Below, one piece after another: positions 9,607 to 19,682 of a stretch of 64,000 bases of DNA. This DNA is from Malania oleifera (Eukaryota > Streptophyta > Magnoliopsida > Santalales > Ximeniaceae): the NCBI RefSeq assembly GCF_029873635.1, contig NC_080423.1, forward strand, positions 103,168,991 to 103,232,990. The letters run 5' to 3'. Made by a program: the position numbers and the translations under genes. Below the pieces are notes generated by a model. The model saw only the letters and a program-made list of their open reading frames with translations, ran no database searches and had not been told where the DNA came from. Position 1 is the stretch's first letter. The number at the start of each line of letters is the position of its first letter.

Positions 9607-9873
9607 GAACCTACTACAATTGTTTCAATCAAAGGCCTAGATTTATAGATTTTTGTTTGCAAGTTGAGATTTTGTGTTATACTTTCAAACTTTATAGTGT
9701 CATTTGAATTTTTTTTTTTAAAAATATGTTAATAAAAAGAAATAAAAATATAAAAGAATTAATTTGTTAAATTAAAGCAAATAAAAACATATTAAAATTT
9801 TAAACTAAAATTTAATTTTACATGTCGACAACATTTCCTTTTATTATTTACTTTTAATAATACACACACACAT

Positions 9874-9881
<8 letters not shown>

Positions 9882-9913
<32 letters not shown>
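9882..9913. repeat. (TA)n microsatellite
   Basis: About 32 bases of alternating TA, preceded by CA/TA-rich sequence. Confidence 0.95.
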
Positions 9914-9916
<3 letters not shown>

Positions 9917-9989
9917 TTTACAAATTTTAATTCCTAATAATCTTTTATATAAAAAGAAAACTTGTTTGTCCCATAAGTCTAAATATCAT

Positions 9990-10160
9990 TGGTCAAATGT
10001 GCATTATGAATGGGGCATGGGGTTGTGATAGTGCAGCATGTGGCCATGTGGGTTGGGCCAAGATACACTTGAGTGAGATGTAGAACTCATGGAGTCTGGT
10101 CAAAGTAACAGGGCCCAACTCTACGTTCATGGGCTTTCCTGGGCCCAGATAATGGGTTAT
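9990..10160. repeat. Diverged direct repeat of 18870-19025
   Basis: The stretch containing gcattatgaatggggcatgg, tgggttgggccaagatacac and aacagggcccaactctac recurs in diverged form (roughly 70-75% by eye) at 18870-19025, in the same orientation. The two copies bracket the nested Copia locus. The origin is unknown and no coding is evident. Confidence 0.65.
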
Positions 10161-10298
10161 GCATATGGTCACCGCTCGGACATGCTTATAATAAACTATA
10201 CATATAAATTACAAAATTCTTAAAGCTTCACAAAATTTACATCACTTTGCAAGTTTAAATAATTACATTTAAACTTCGTAATTTTTTGTTAGCATCAG

Positions 10299-10455
10299 GG
10301 AAGTCTTCATGTGGGTTTGACATGCATAGGTGAACACTAATTTGACCCAAAAGGTTAAGCGAATTGAATTTTAGGATCAACCATGTATATAAGCACTTCT
10401 TTTACTTTATTTTTTCCAAGTGACAAACGGACAATGGAGTTCTCAATAACAGTAT
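10299..10455 (-). repeat. LTR fragment, dispersed family X
   Basis: A degraded piece related to the LTR at 63600-63808, in reverse orientation. Shared landmarks are a ggtgaacac(t/c)aa-type stretch, gacccaaaaggtt, atcaaccatgtatataagca and a trailing caatggagttctcaat. Other copies are near 11690, 22500 and 23325. Confidence 0.6.
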
Positions 10456-10469
10456 CAAAGGGTTATTCA

Positions 10470-11123
10470 TTCGAAAACTGTTATAAGCATCGTTTGAGTC
10501 AAAACACAATGTAATTCTATTATCATATGAGAGTACTTTGGGTTTCATATGGGATTATATATACACATTATAACTGATGGTTGAAATCCTAAGGCAATTG
10601 TTGTTTGATAGTAAAAATTGTCGAGAAACTCCGTGGAAGTAGGCACAATGCTAAATCATGTAAATTTGTGTTCTTCTTCTCCCTTTTGATTTTCTTTATT
10701 TTTCATATTTATTGTGCGTGCATATAATCTTTGGGCATAATTTTATAATATTTTCCAACAAGGGAAATGTCATTTCTTAGTTAAATATGTATCAAGTAAT
10801 TTTATGAAATGACTTTTTATCATGTTCAAAACAAGAGTCCAGCTAACAGGGACAAAAAGGTAATTTTATTTTATTGAACGATGCTTTGAGTAGTCACTTT
10901 GTTGAACAATGTTTTGTCCATAATGCCTATTTGCCTTCTTTTTTGTTTTTTGGGGTAATAGAGAACAATAGTAAGACATGGTATTGAGCTACATTGGACA
11001 TGCTTACTAGATGCCTCAACAGGTAAATATGGTGTTGGTGAACCTAATGTATAGAATTTCAAGGTTGATAAACAAGAGAATGGCTAACCAGAGATTTTAG
11101 GAAATTGAAGATCTGAAATGTAA

Positions 11124-11194
<71 letters not shown>

Positions 11195-11600
11195 CATTCC
11201 TTCAACAAGTTTTCATACTATTTAGATGGTGAGAAGAACTTATTATTGATTTTTCAAAAATTTTCAAAGGAATATTTTCAATGAAATCTTTTAATTTCTT
11301 ATTTATTATATTCAACTCTATGCATTCCTTATTCGTGGAATACATTAAATGTACAAAAATGATTATAACGATGTTTCTATTACTTGTTTTGATAGTTACT
11401 TTAAATTTATTATAATTTATGACTATTCATAGATAATTATAAAAATTTAACCTTATAAAGTAAATTTTAAAAGTGCTGCTTAAGAGAGTCTCAACTCTCA
11501 CTTTTGATTGTGAGTCTGTCTTTGCTTTGTGCATATATAATGTATAAATGACCTATGCTTATTATTCATCACTCAAATCTCTGACCAGGATAAAACATTG
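10470..11600. other. Spacer with a long TA microsatellite
   Basis: No gene is supported. The only distinctive feature is a ~64-base (AT)n run at 11129-11192. The rest is AT-rich unique-looking sequence. Confidence 0.4.
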
Positions 11601-11689
11601 ATTTTATATGCCCCCGTGGGTGACTCAGGTGGTAAACTCAAAGTTTTCTTAATTAAATGGTCAAGATTCGAGTCTTATAGGTTACCGTT

Positions 11690-11870
11690 AGCACTAGAGG
11701 AGTCCATGGGTGGACTTGATACAAATGAGTGAGTACCAACTTGATTTAAAAGTTTAAGCCTATTATATCTTGGATCCAACCATTTATATAAGCATCCATC
11801 ACCCATTTAATTTTTTAAATGTGAGATAAACTCACAAGTGGAATTCTCAACAGTCACAACTTTTTATTCG
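11690..11870 (-). repeat. LTR fragment, dispersed family X
   Basis: Reverse-orientation relative of 63600-63808. Matching landmarks are catgggtggacttgataca, gtaccaacttgat, atcttggatccaacca, catcacccattt and tgtgagataaactcacaagt. This is the best-preserved of the reverse copies. Confidence 0.7.
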
Positions 11871-11917
11871 ATATAATACCTTGGTAATTAAGTGGAGAAG
11901 AATAGAAAGGTACGATC

Positions 11918-12432
11918 TGTTATGTTTTTGTGGCTCTTACACTTTGTGGAGTGTATAGACAAAAGAGAGGAAAACATATAATGAAGTCATTGGTGATGTG
12001 CAGCGGGCACTCATCAACAAATGGGTTTCATTCGTCAACGAGTGGAGATATCTGCCCATTCGTCGACGAGTGGAGATACCTGCCCATTCATCAACGAGTG
12101 GAGATACCGAAAGCAGATAAAATTCAGACATTCAGAAGTCATCGATGAATGGGCCTAAATTCGTCAACAAGTGAAGATATCGAGAACAGATAACATTTAG
12201 ACATTCAGAAGTCGTCAACGAAAAGGCCTATTTCATTGACGAACGGACCAATAATCATCGACGAATTGACCCTTTTTGTCGATGATTATTCTCGGGGCTA
12301 CGAGAATGAATTTAAATTTTGAATATGAACATTGGGACGATTGGGTATTTGGAGGAAAGCCTCTAAGGGGTTGTGGGTTGTTAAATATGTCTTTTTGGGC
12401 ATATTGTGTAAAGAGAAGATCATTGTAAACTA
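11918..12432 (+). repeat. 5' LTR (partial) of the 11.9-18.7 kb Copia element
   Basis: Matches 18102-18515 closely. Three copies of a ~28-bp unit around attcgtcgacgagtggagat lie at 12027-12110, where the 3' LTR has a single unit. The match stops where a GGTTCGGTT-rich repeat begins near 12431. Confidence 0.8.
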
Positions 12433-12660
12433 GGGGTGAGCATAATTCGGGGAAACCCAAATTAACCGAATTAACCGACCAATTTCGGTCGGTTCAGTTC
12501 GGTTAAAAAATAGGTCGGTTCGGTTCGGTTATGGATGTACCAAATTTTGTTTAATCGGTTATCGATTCGGTTAAGAGAAATTTTAGTTCGGTTAACCAAA
12601 TTGCCTAAAATAATAATAAATTAAAATTTAAATATAAACTAATAATATATATAGGCGGGA
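12431..12660. repeat. GGTTCGGTT-rich dispersed repeat
   Basis: Starts taggggtgagca and carries many variants of ggtcggttcggttcggtta and aaccgaattaacc. This composition is common in plant interspersed repeats of hAT/MITE or unclassified type. The far end was not resolved. Confidence 0.5.
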
Positions 12661-13072
12661 TGGGGGAAAGGCGTAGGCCAGCTCTAGGGATTTATTAACC
12701 GTGTCTTCGTGCCTCCAACAATGCTCTTGTGTAACAACCTGCTTAATTTGCATAATAATTTTTTTTAATATCATAACATAATAAAACCAATATAACAACC
12801 CAGCAGATCATAATCAATTTGAACCTGTGGGTATCAGGGATACATTAGAAAATTGCACGGAAGCCTTAGCAGCAGGAAACTTAAAATTTCATACATCTCA
12901 TATTACCATATTTCCAATACCATACATCACAATACCAAAGTTACTACATCCATAGTAATTATATATACAACCCAAAAGCAATCTTAGGGTCATTTCCCAC
13001 AAAAATCCGTCTGACCCTATCAAATACTTACCCTTCAGAGAGGGCAAATGTAACGACCTCAAAATTTACATC

Positions 13073-13074
<2 letters not shown>

Positions 13075-13115
<41 letters not shown>
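13075..13115. repeat. (TA)n microsatellite
   Basis: About 41 bases of alternating TA just inside the LTR end. Confidence 0.95.
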
Positions 13116-13118
<3 letters not shown>

Positions 13119-13996
13119 CTGCTCTAATACCCTTTGCTATGGAACTCGAGCCTTGGAAGGCACTGGGGTAAATCTGAATATAAAATCATACCTATGCAGT
13201 GAACAAGTAATCTATACATCCATACACATCATACAATACCAGGAATCTGTATTTCTAAACCATAACTATATAATACATCTCTCTCCAAAATATCTGTCCC
13301 AAAATACAAAATCCTACACAAACTTACCCTCTAGACCAGGGTAATCAATATACTCTCTATCCGTGAGACTGATCTGCTCGCCCAGCTAACTCACCTGAAA
13401 AATGTTAAAGTCATGGGGTGAGTCGACGCTTAGTAAGTGAAAATATGCTATTACTAGTGTATGGCAACTAAGTTAGGAATATTGTTTACATAACAACTGA
13501 ACTATAATACAATAGTAAATCTGTAAAGCATATATTTCTTTTCACAATTTAAAATATAACTGTATCATTTGTATTTTTTACTTTTCATACTGCTAATATC
13601 ATACTATACTCATCAGATACTGTAAAACTGTATACATATACATAACTGTGCTTTATCCCTGGAGCTCTGTATGTCATGATTTGACCCCTCATGACATGGT
13701 TGTGCGGCCCGTAGGTGGGACTTAATCTGGTCGGCCTTCCAAATAAGTCAATATACTCTACACTACCTTAGCCAGCCAAACTGCATACTCTCTTAGGTGT
13801 GAGACTGGCTGCTACCTCGTCAAACTGCCCCCCTCCACCCAGCAAACTGGGGAGCTACATACTCTCCAAGCACGGTCGACGGTACCCACAAACTATCTGA
13901 GATTTGTGGTTGCACTATATTTATATCTTGCAACGGTACCATGCTCTGTATTCTTTATCTGTATTGTATCTGTCTGTAATCTTCCTCAGGGATTTG

Positions 13997-13999
<3 letters not shown>

Positions 14000-14040
<41 letters not shown>
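14000..14040. repeat. (TA)n microsatellite
   Basis: About 41 bases of alternating TA. It generates spurious Tyr-Ile-repeat ORFs. Confidence 0.95.
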
Positions 14041-14046
<6 letters not shown>

Positions 14047-15983
14047 TATTCTTTTATTGTTTTCATCATGTTTTCAAAATTACCACAACGCTATCTTTTT
14101 ATACTGTAAACTCTGTAATCTCTATATTCTGTATCAGTAGCATCTTGATGCTATCTCTGTATATCTGTTTATATACTCTGTTTGTATACTCTGTATGTTA
14201 TGGTAATAGGAAACATGACACATTATAAATACTATATATACTGTTCTGTATAAAGCTGTAATATATACTAATCTGAGTAAAACTGTAATATACTATTCTG
14301 GATAAATATCTGTGATATACTGATCTGTATAAAATTATAATATACTAATCTGAGTAAAACTGTAATATACTGTTTTGGTTAAAATATCTATAATATACTG
14401 TCTATATTTGTGTAATTAGTATAATATGATATACTGTAAAAATTATACAAGTTCTTCATCACATAAATATCTACTTAGGCCACACGAACATTTTAAAACT
14501 CGTATTCTGTAAAACTGGATAATAAACTGGTATATACATATGTGTAAAATCTCTAATAACATTATAAAAATTCCTAACATAGCATATTTCCCTTACCTTA
14601 TCTCTGAAAAGTCCCTACTGTACTCTAACCCTATACCCGCAGAGTTCTCTACTCAATACCCTAAAAATCAAATTCCCCAGAACAAAATATCAGTATTTCT
14701 TCGTGTATTGTATTTCTCATAACTGAGGGAAAGACAAATACTGAATAAAATGCCTTACCCTGAGATTGGGACGAAATCCAAACCAACTCCACCAACAATC
14801 AGCTTCAACATACTTGCAGAGAACTTCACCAGGAGCGTCGTGGTGGCTTCGGATCATCGATCCGGCGTAAAACGGATCCGGAATCGAAGAGAGAAGGAGA
14901 GAGGGATGTAGAGAGAGAGAGGAGAGGGTTTTTGCACGAGTTTTGCTTGAAAAGCCTGAGTTTTCACTATTTATAGAGCTGGATTCGTTGACGAGACACG
15001 TCACCTCGTCGACGAGTCCTTTAATAATTTCGTCGATGAATTTCCTCCCTCGTCGATGAATTTCAGACTATCCCAAAACTCCCTCTCGGTATCTTCTCGT
15101 CGACGAGGCCTACTTATGAGCTCGTCGACGAACTCCCTGTGTTCATCGACGAGATCATGTGTAAAACTTCTGGGTTATTACGTCCAAAGTGTAATGTCGT
15201 CGATGAAGCCTGCTACCTCCTTCTGTTTCTGTTTCCATTTCCCTCCCTCTTTATTATTTAAATACCATTATTTTTTGGGTCGTTACAGTAGATCAACTAT
15301 ACTATCTCAGTGGAGCTTTATCCGCTCTCCTATTAGGGGCTCCTGAAATGTTCATATAATTTGGGGTGAGACACCTCTCAGTAAGGGAAATAAACTAATA
15401 CTAGTGTGTGACAACATGAGTATTTCCGTGTTATACATAAAACCATACATAGACATATTTAATAAAATTGTCTATATCATTTCTGAAAAAAACATGTATA
15501 ATCATAGCATAACAAAATATACTGGATTTGCAAAAGCATAATTCATCACATATAATAATAATACAAAAACAACCCTCGAAAGTTAGCTGGTTGGTTTCAT
15601 GTATTACCCCCACATGACTAGGTTGTGTGACCCAAAGGCGGGACCTGACAATGGTTGGCCGACCACTGCCAAGTCAAAAGTACAATCTATAAGTCCGATA
15701 GGTCTGCTAGACCTGGTCCGTACACCAGGGGCGTCCACACTTCTTATAAACCACATCGACTATCTGTCCTCACACCGCCCCGCAAGACAACGTTAACACA
15801 ATATTATGATGATCATGAACACATAGCATCGGTACCGTGCAAGTGCTAACCTAAACCAAGCCAACAAGATTCTGATAACATATATCATATAGTCAAACTG
15901 TGATACATGGATATTTCATACTAATATTTGTCAAGTTAATAACATCACATCATTTTGTATATGTATATACATTATGAAAATCA

Positions 15984-16102
15984 TCGGCCCGTATGCCGAC
16001 ATTTTATATTTTAACATAGCTCGGCCCATACGCCGACAAATCATATCCATAGTTCGGCCCGTACACCAGCAAAACATATCCATAGCTCGGCCTGTACGCC
16101 GA
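15984..16102. repeat. Four-unit CGGCCCGTACGCCG array
   Basis: Units start at 15984, 16021, 16054 and 16087, spaced 37, 33 and 33 bases. Each has a cggcc(c/t)(g/a)ta(c/t)(g/a)cc(g/a) core with inverted CGGC/GCCG ends, separated by AT-rich linker (aacatatccatag). Confidence 0.85.
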
Positions 16103-16117
16103 ATTAGTCAACTAATT

Positions 16118-17791
16118 GCCCTATTTTTCATACTAAAAAGTCTTTTAATGAATGAACCCATTCTTGGACAAAAGTATATTAAGGATATTAAAGCCAATGA
16201 TGATTAATACTTGTCCTTATGAAGTTTCAATTGAGTATAAGATATCTTATTTATGAAAAAGCATTTGAAAGCTCATTTTGATATCTTATACGCTAGTATG
16301 TCCTATATAGAAAATATACTTGATTTTTTGAATCGACATAAAAATTGTTTTGACACCACCGAGACCAAGTATGTAAATGTTCATAATACTAATAAGTTAA
16401 AAATTTCTCCCTTATGAAAACATATTTGAGCATAGGATGCTTTTGTCAAACTCTTTGTTTACTCTTTGAAAATTATGAATGTTGAGTTTGTAACTTAGTT
16501 AAATCCTATATACTCTTGTGTCCTAACTAGTATGCATCTGCAAATTGCTCAACTCTTGTTCAGAAATCATGTGTGAAACATAACCGCAAGAGTTACAACG
16601 AATTCTACCTCAAACGCTCCCCAATATATATAATTCTACATTGGCTTGGCGAGGGGGTTTCATTTAATGAGAATATAATAGGCCTTTCAATCAACCATAA
16701 GTAATTTTGGCTTTAGAGATCATGACAAAACACTGGTTAATTTTGTAATTTGTCTTTGTGTGCTTTAACTTTATTTTTGAAGGTTTTGTCTTTGTGATTT
16801 TAAACTTGGAAATATAAAGTAACATGTATCTAACTTATTTATATTATATTATCATTATACATGCATATGGGGCTGTTAATGTTAGCTTTGGTGGCTACAT
16901 GTTCTTTATAATCATATTTTGATGATAACAATCCATTAGTGGTTTCAAGTGAACTAATCTTTACATATTAAGTTATGATAAGTACAAATACAAATAGAAA
17001 GATTAAATAAAATCTTAATAGGTTACATATCATTAAAAAGGGGGAGATTGTTAGTCTTGGTGGTTACATAATTATAATTAATGTGTTTTGATAATATTAA
17101 CCTATGCATTGTTCCTAGTGTATTCCATCTTTGCAGATTATGTTAAGTACATGTACAAGTGACAAATACATGAAGTACTAGAATAAAGGTAAAGATCGGA
17201 CCGATTTGACGTTCGAATAAGAAAGATCAGATGGACACTCACTCGGAAGAACTCAAGCACATCCAAGGAAGCTAATGTAGAATTATATGTATTGGGGAGC
17301 GTTTGAGGTAGTATTCGTTGTAACTCTTGCGGTTATGTTTCACACATAATTTCTGAACAAGAGTTAAGCAATTTGCAGATGCATACTAGTTAGGACACAA
17401 GAGTATATTGGATTTAACTAAGTTACAAACTCAACATTCATAATTTTCAAAGAGTAAACAAAGAGTTTGACAAAAGCATCCTATGCTCATAAGGGAGAAA
17501 TTTTTAACTTATTAGTATTATGAACATTTACATCCTTGGTCCCGGTTGTGTCAAAACAATTTTTATGACCTAAAGATTCAAAAAAATCAAGTATATTTTC
17601 TATATAGGACATACTAGCATATAAGATATCAAAATGAGCTTCAGATGCGTTTTCATAAATAAGATATCTTATACTCGATTGAAACTTCATAAGGACAAGT
17701 ATTAATCATCATTGGCTTTAATATCTTTCATATACTTTTGTCCAAGAATGGGTTAATTCATTAAAAGACTTTTTAGTATGAAAAATAGGGC
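16118..17791. mobile_element. Long terminal inverted repeat element, ~530-bp arms
   Basis: The left arm 16118-16647 (starting gccctatttttcatac) is the reverse complement of the right arm 17269-17791, at about 96% identity by eye. The arms are separated by a 621-bp centre. The transition back to Copia RNase H sequence is immediate at 17792. Long, nearly identical terminal inversions suggest a foldback or Mutator-like nonautonomous transposon, but no matching target duplication was seen. A transcript across it would form a very long hairpin. Confidence 0.75.
16648..17268. other. Centre of the inverted repeat, with Copia 3'-end scraps
   Basis: Holds a polypurine tract followed by an LTR-like start (aaaaagggggagattgttag at about 17036-17055). 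Two related stretches begin gttagctttggtggctaca (16884) and gttagtcttggtggttaca (17050). They are consistent with pieces of another Copia LTR duplicated in tandem. No coding sequence is evident. Confidence 0.5.
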
Positions 17792-18101
17792 TATTTACTT
17801 AGTAAAGAATCAAGTGTACCATGCTAGAACCAAGCACATTGATGTGAGGTTCCATAGAGTCTGGGAGTTGATTGCTTCAGGTGAACTTATATTGGAGAAG
17901 GTTCACACATCTAAGAACGCAGCGGATATTTTGACAAATCCGGTTATTACTGAAAAGTTCAAACATTGCTTGAACTTACACCATGTCTCCAAGTGCTAGA
18001 AGGGAGACAAACCCAACCGAAGTTCCAAGGTCAAGGTGGAGCAATCAGATATGTTTTTCAGGTTCTAAGGTCAAGGGGCGTATATTCGCTAAGGTGGAGA
18101 T

Positions 18102-18721
18102 TGTTATGTTTTTGTGGCTCTTATACTTTATGGAGTGCATAGACAAAAGAGAGGAAAACATATGTTAAAGTCTTTGGGCCCACTCGTCGACGAGTGGAGA
18201 TACTGAGAGCAGATAAAATTCAGACATTCAAAAGTCATCAATGAATGGGCCTAAGTTCGTCTACAAGTGGAGATAACGAGAGCAGATAACATTCAAACAT
18301 TCAAAAGTCGTCGACAAAAAAGGCCTCTTTCGTCGACGAATGGACCAGTAATTGTCGATGAATTGATCCTTTTCGTCGACGATTGTTCTCGAGGCTACGA
18401 GGATGAATTCAAATTTTGAATGTGAATGTTGGGATGGTTGGGTATTTGGAGGGAAGCTTTCGAGGGGTTGTTAAATATGTATTTCTGGGCATATTGTGTA
18501 AGGAGAAGATCATTGTAAACCATTGTATTGTATACTTTGAATTTTCACGATGAAACTTTTGCCGATTGCTCTCGTAGATGTAAGCTTTACCGAACCACGT
18601 ATATTTTCGTGTTGATTCTTATTGCTTTCAGATATACTACATGTGTGAATTGTATTTTGGTTCTTCATTGTTTGCTGCATTTATACATTCTGCTGTGCAA
18701 TCTCATACTCTTTTCACAACA
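18102..18721 (+). repeat. 3' LTR of the 11.9-18.7 kb Copia element
   Basis: Starts TGTTATG directly after a purine-rich tract (aaggtggagat) and ends cacaaca. It shares 18102-18515 with 11918-12432. It contains CGTCGACGAG-type palindromes at 18186-18376. It is 620 bp long and the better preserved of the two. Confidence 0.85.
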
Positions 18722-18869
18722 AGATCATTATCTCGATAAATTAGTAGAGTACTTAAAAGGTTGTCAAACACCTGTAGTTAAAAAAAAAATATTCTATTTC
18801 CATGCGTTAGTGTGTATGTATGATTTATGCAATATTTATGGCATTTTATGTATCTTTATGCCATAGCTT

Positions 18870-19025
18870 TGTAATGGGTCAGTTTTGCATGATGAATGGG
18901 GCAAGGGGCTGTGATAGTGGAGCAAGTGGGTTGGGCAAATTAGTTACACTTGAGTTAGATATTGAAATCATGGAGTTGGGTCAATGTAATAGGGCTCAAC
19001 TTTAGCTCCATGAACTTTGCTTGAC
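18870..19025. repeat. Diverged direct repeat of 9990-10160
   Basis: Carries tgcatgatgaatggggcaag, tgggttgggcaaattagt, acacttgagttagat and aatagggctcaactttag, each matching the 9990-10160 copy in the same order. Confidence 0.65.
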
Positions 19026-19637
19026 CCTATATATATATATATATAAATGATAGGTACTGCATGTGATCTCTGCTCACAGGCAAAGGCACTGTACCCTAGA
19101 TTTTGGACAGGCCCAAAAAATTGGGTCTAAGGACTAGTGGGCATTTCATTGATGATGTAGGACCATTTCATGTGCACATAAAAAATGAGATGCAGAAGGT
19201 GACTGACAACAGCTCCCACTGCATGCATATGTGGAGAAGTTAAATGTTCAAAGATATATTGTATTTGCAAAAGGGAAAATATTTCCTTTCACCCCTTCAA
19301 TCTACATATGGAATGTACTAATCACAATAAGAATATGGTTTTTAAGTGAAGTGATATGTGCATGTTTTGTTCGTATGGTCTAATTTCCTATTTGCAATGA
19401 GAGGGGAAGAATTCACAGTCACAACAGCCAATGAGAATAGGCAAAAATAAATAAATAAATAAATAAATGAATGGTGGTATTAAGTTTTTTTTTAGAGAGA
19501 GAATTGAAGCTTTTGTCGATGATTGAATCCATGTATGCATGACGATGTAAAATAGCTTTTATTCTTCGGATCCTTTGGATGCTTATGCATTATCTAATCT
19601 ATTTATTTATTTTAAAATAAGGGAAAGTACAGAGTAA

Positions 19638-19682
<45 letters not shown>

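Larger units (their letters stand above)
13049..15287 (-). mobile_element. Solo LTR of a Gypsy (Tekay-like) element
   Basis: The block is bounded by TGTAACGACCTC at the left and GGGTCGTTACA at the right, i.e. TG...CA ends with extended terminal inversion. Minus orientation is indicated by a TATA box read on the minus strand (ctatttatagag at 14968-14979). Upstream of it is a U3-like region with eight CGTCGACGA-type motifs (14988-15205). A ~40-base TA microsatellite lies near each of the left end and the middle. No internal coding sequence is present. No clean 5-bp target duplication was found, so single-event insertion is inferred. Confidence 0.55.
12700..16117 (-). mobile_element. Gypsy-type LTR material split by a second LTR
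   Basis: The pieces 12700-13048 and 15288-16117 resemble plant Gypsy LTR/leader text in minus orientation (ctgacctatc-like, tggggtgagacacctctcagtaag). They flank the separate LTR at 13049-15287. The right piece holds four copies of a cggccc-n-acgccg motif (15984-16102). Exact ends and target duplication are unclear, so this may be more than one fragment. Confidence 0.4.
11918..18721 (+). mobile_element. Copia retrotransposon, nested and degraded
   Basis: Direct LTRs start TGTTATGTTTTTGTGGCTC at 11918 and at 18102. The 3' LTR ends cacaaca at 18721. Flanking five-base sequences are cgatc (11913-11917) and agatc (18722-18726), a near-perfect target duplication. A Copia RNase H C-terminal segment (YHARTKHIDVRFH) lies at 17793-18000, just before the purine-rich tract and 3' LTR. 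Most of the interior has been replaced by other elements: a GGTTCGGTT-rich repeat, at least one Gypsy-type LTR and a large inverted repeat. The element is thoroughly broken and long inactive. Confidence 0.75.

Noticed and set aside
13904-14140. ORFs with long Tyr-Ile repeats
   Set aside because: They are translations of a TA microsatellite, as is the tail of the ORF at 63116-63331.
17487-17690. 67-residue ORF on the minus strand in the right arm of the inverted repeat
   Set aside because: No recognisable domain, and the left arm's counterpart is changed by small length differences, so selection on coding is unlikely.
19180-19240. Possible microRNA-like text (ggagaag, cagctccc)
   Set aside because: Only 7-8 base resemblances to known plant miRNAs and no supporting hairpin.
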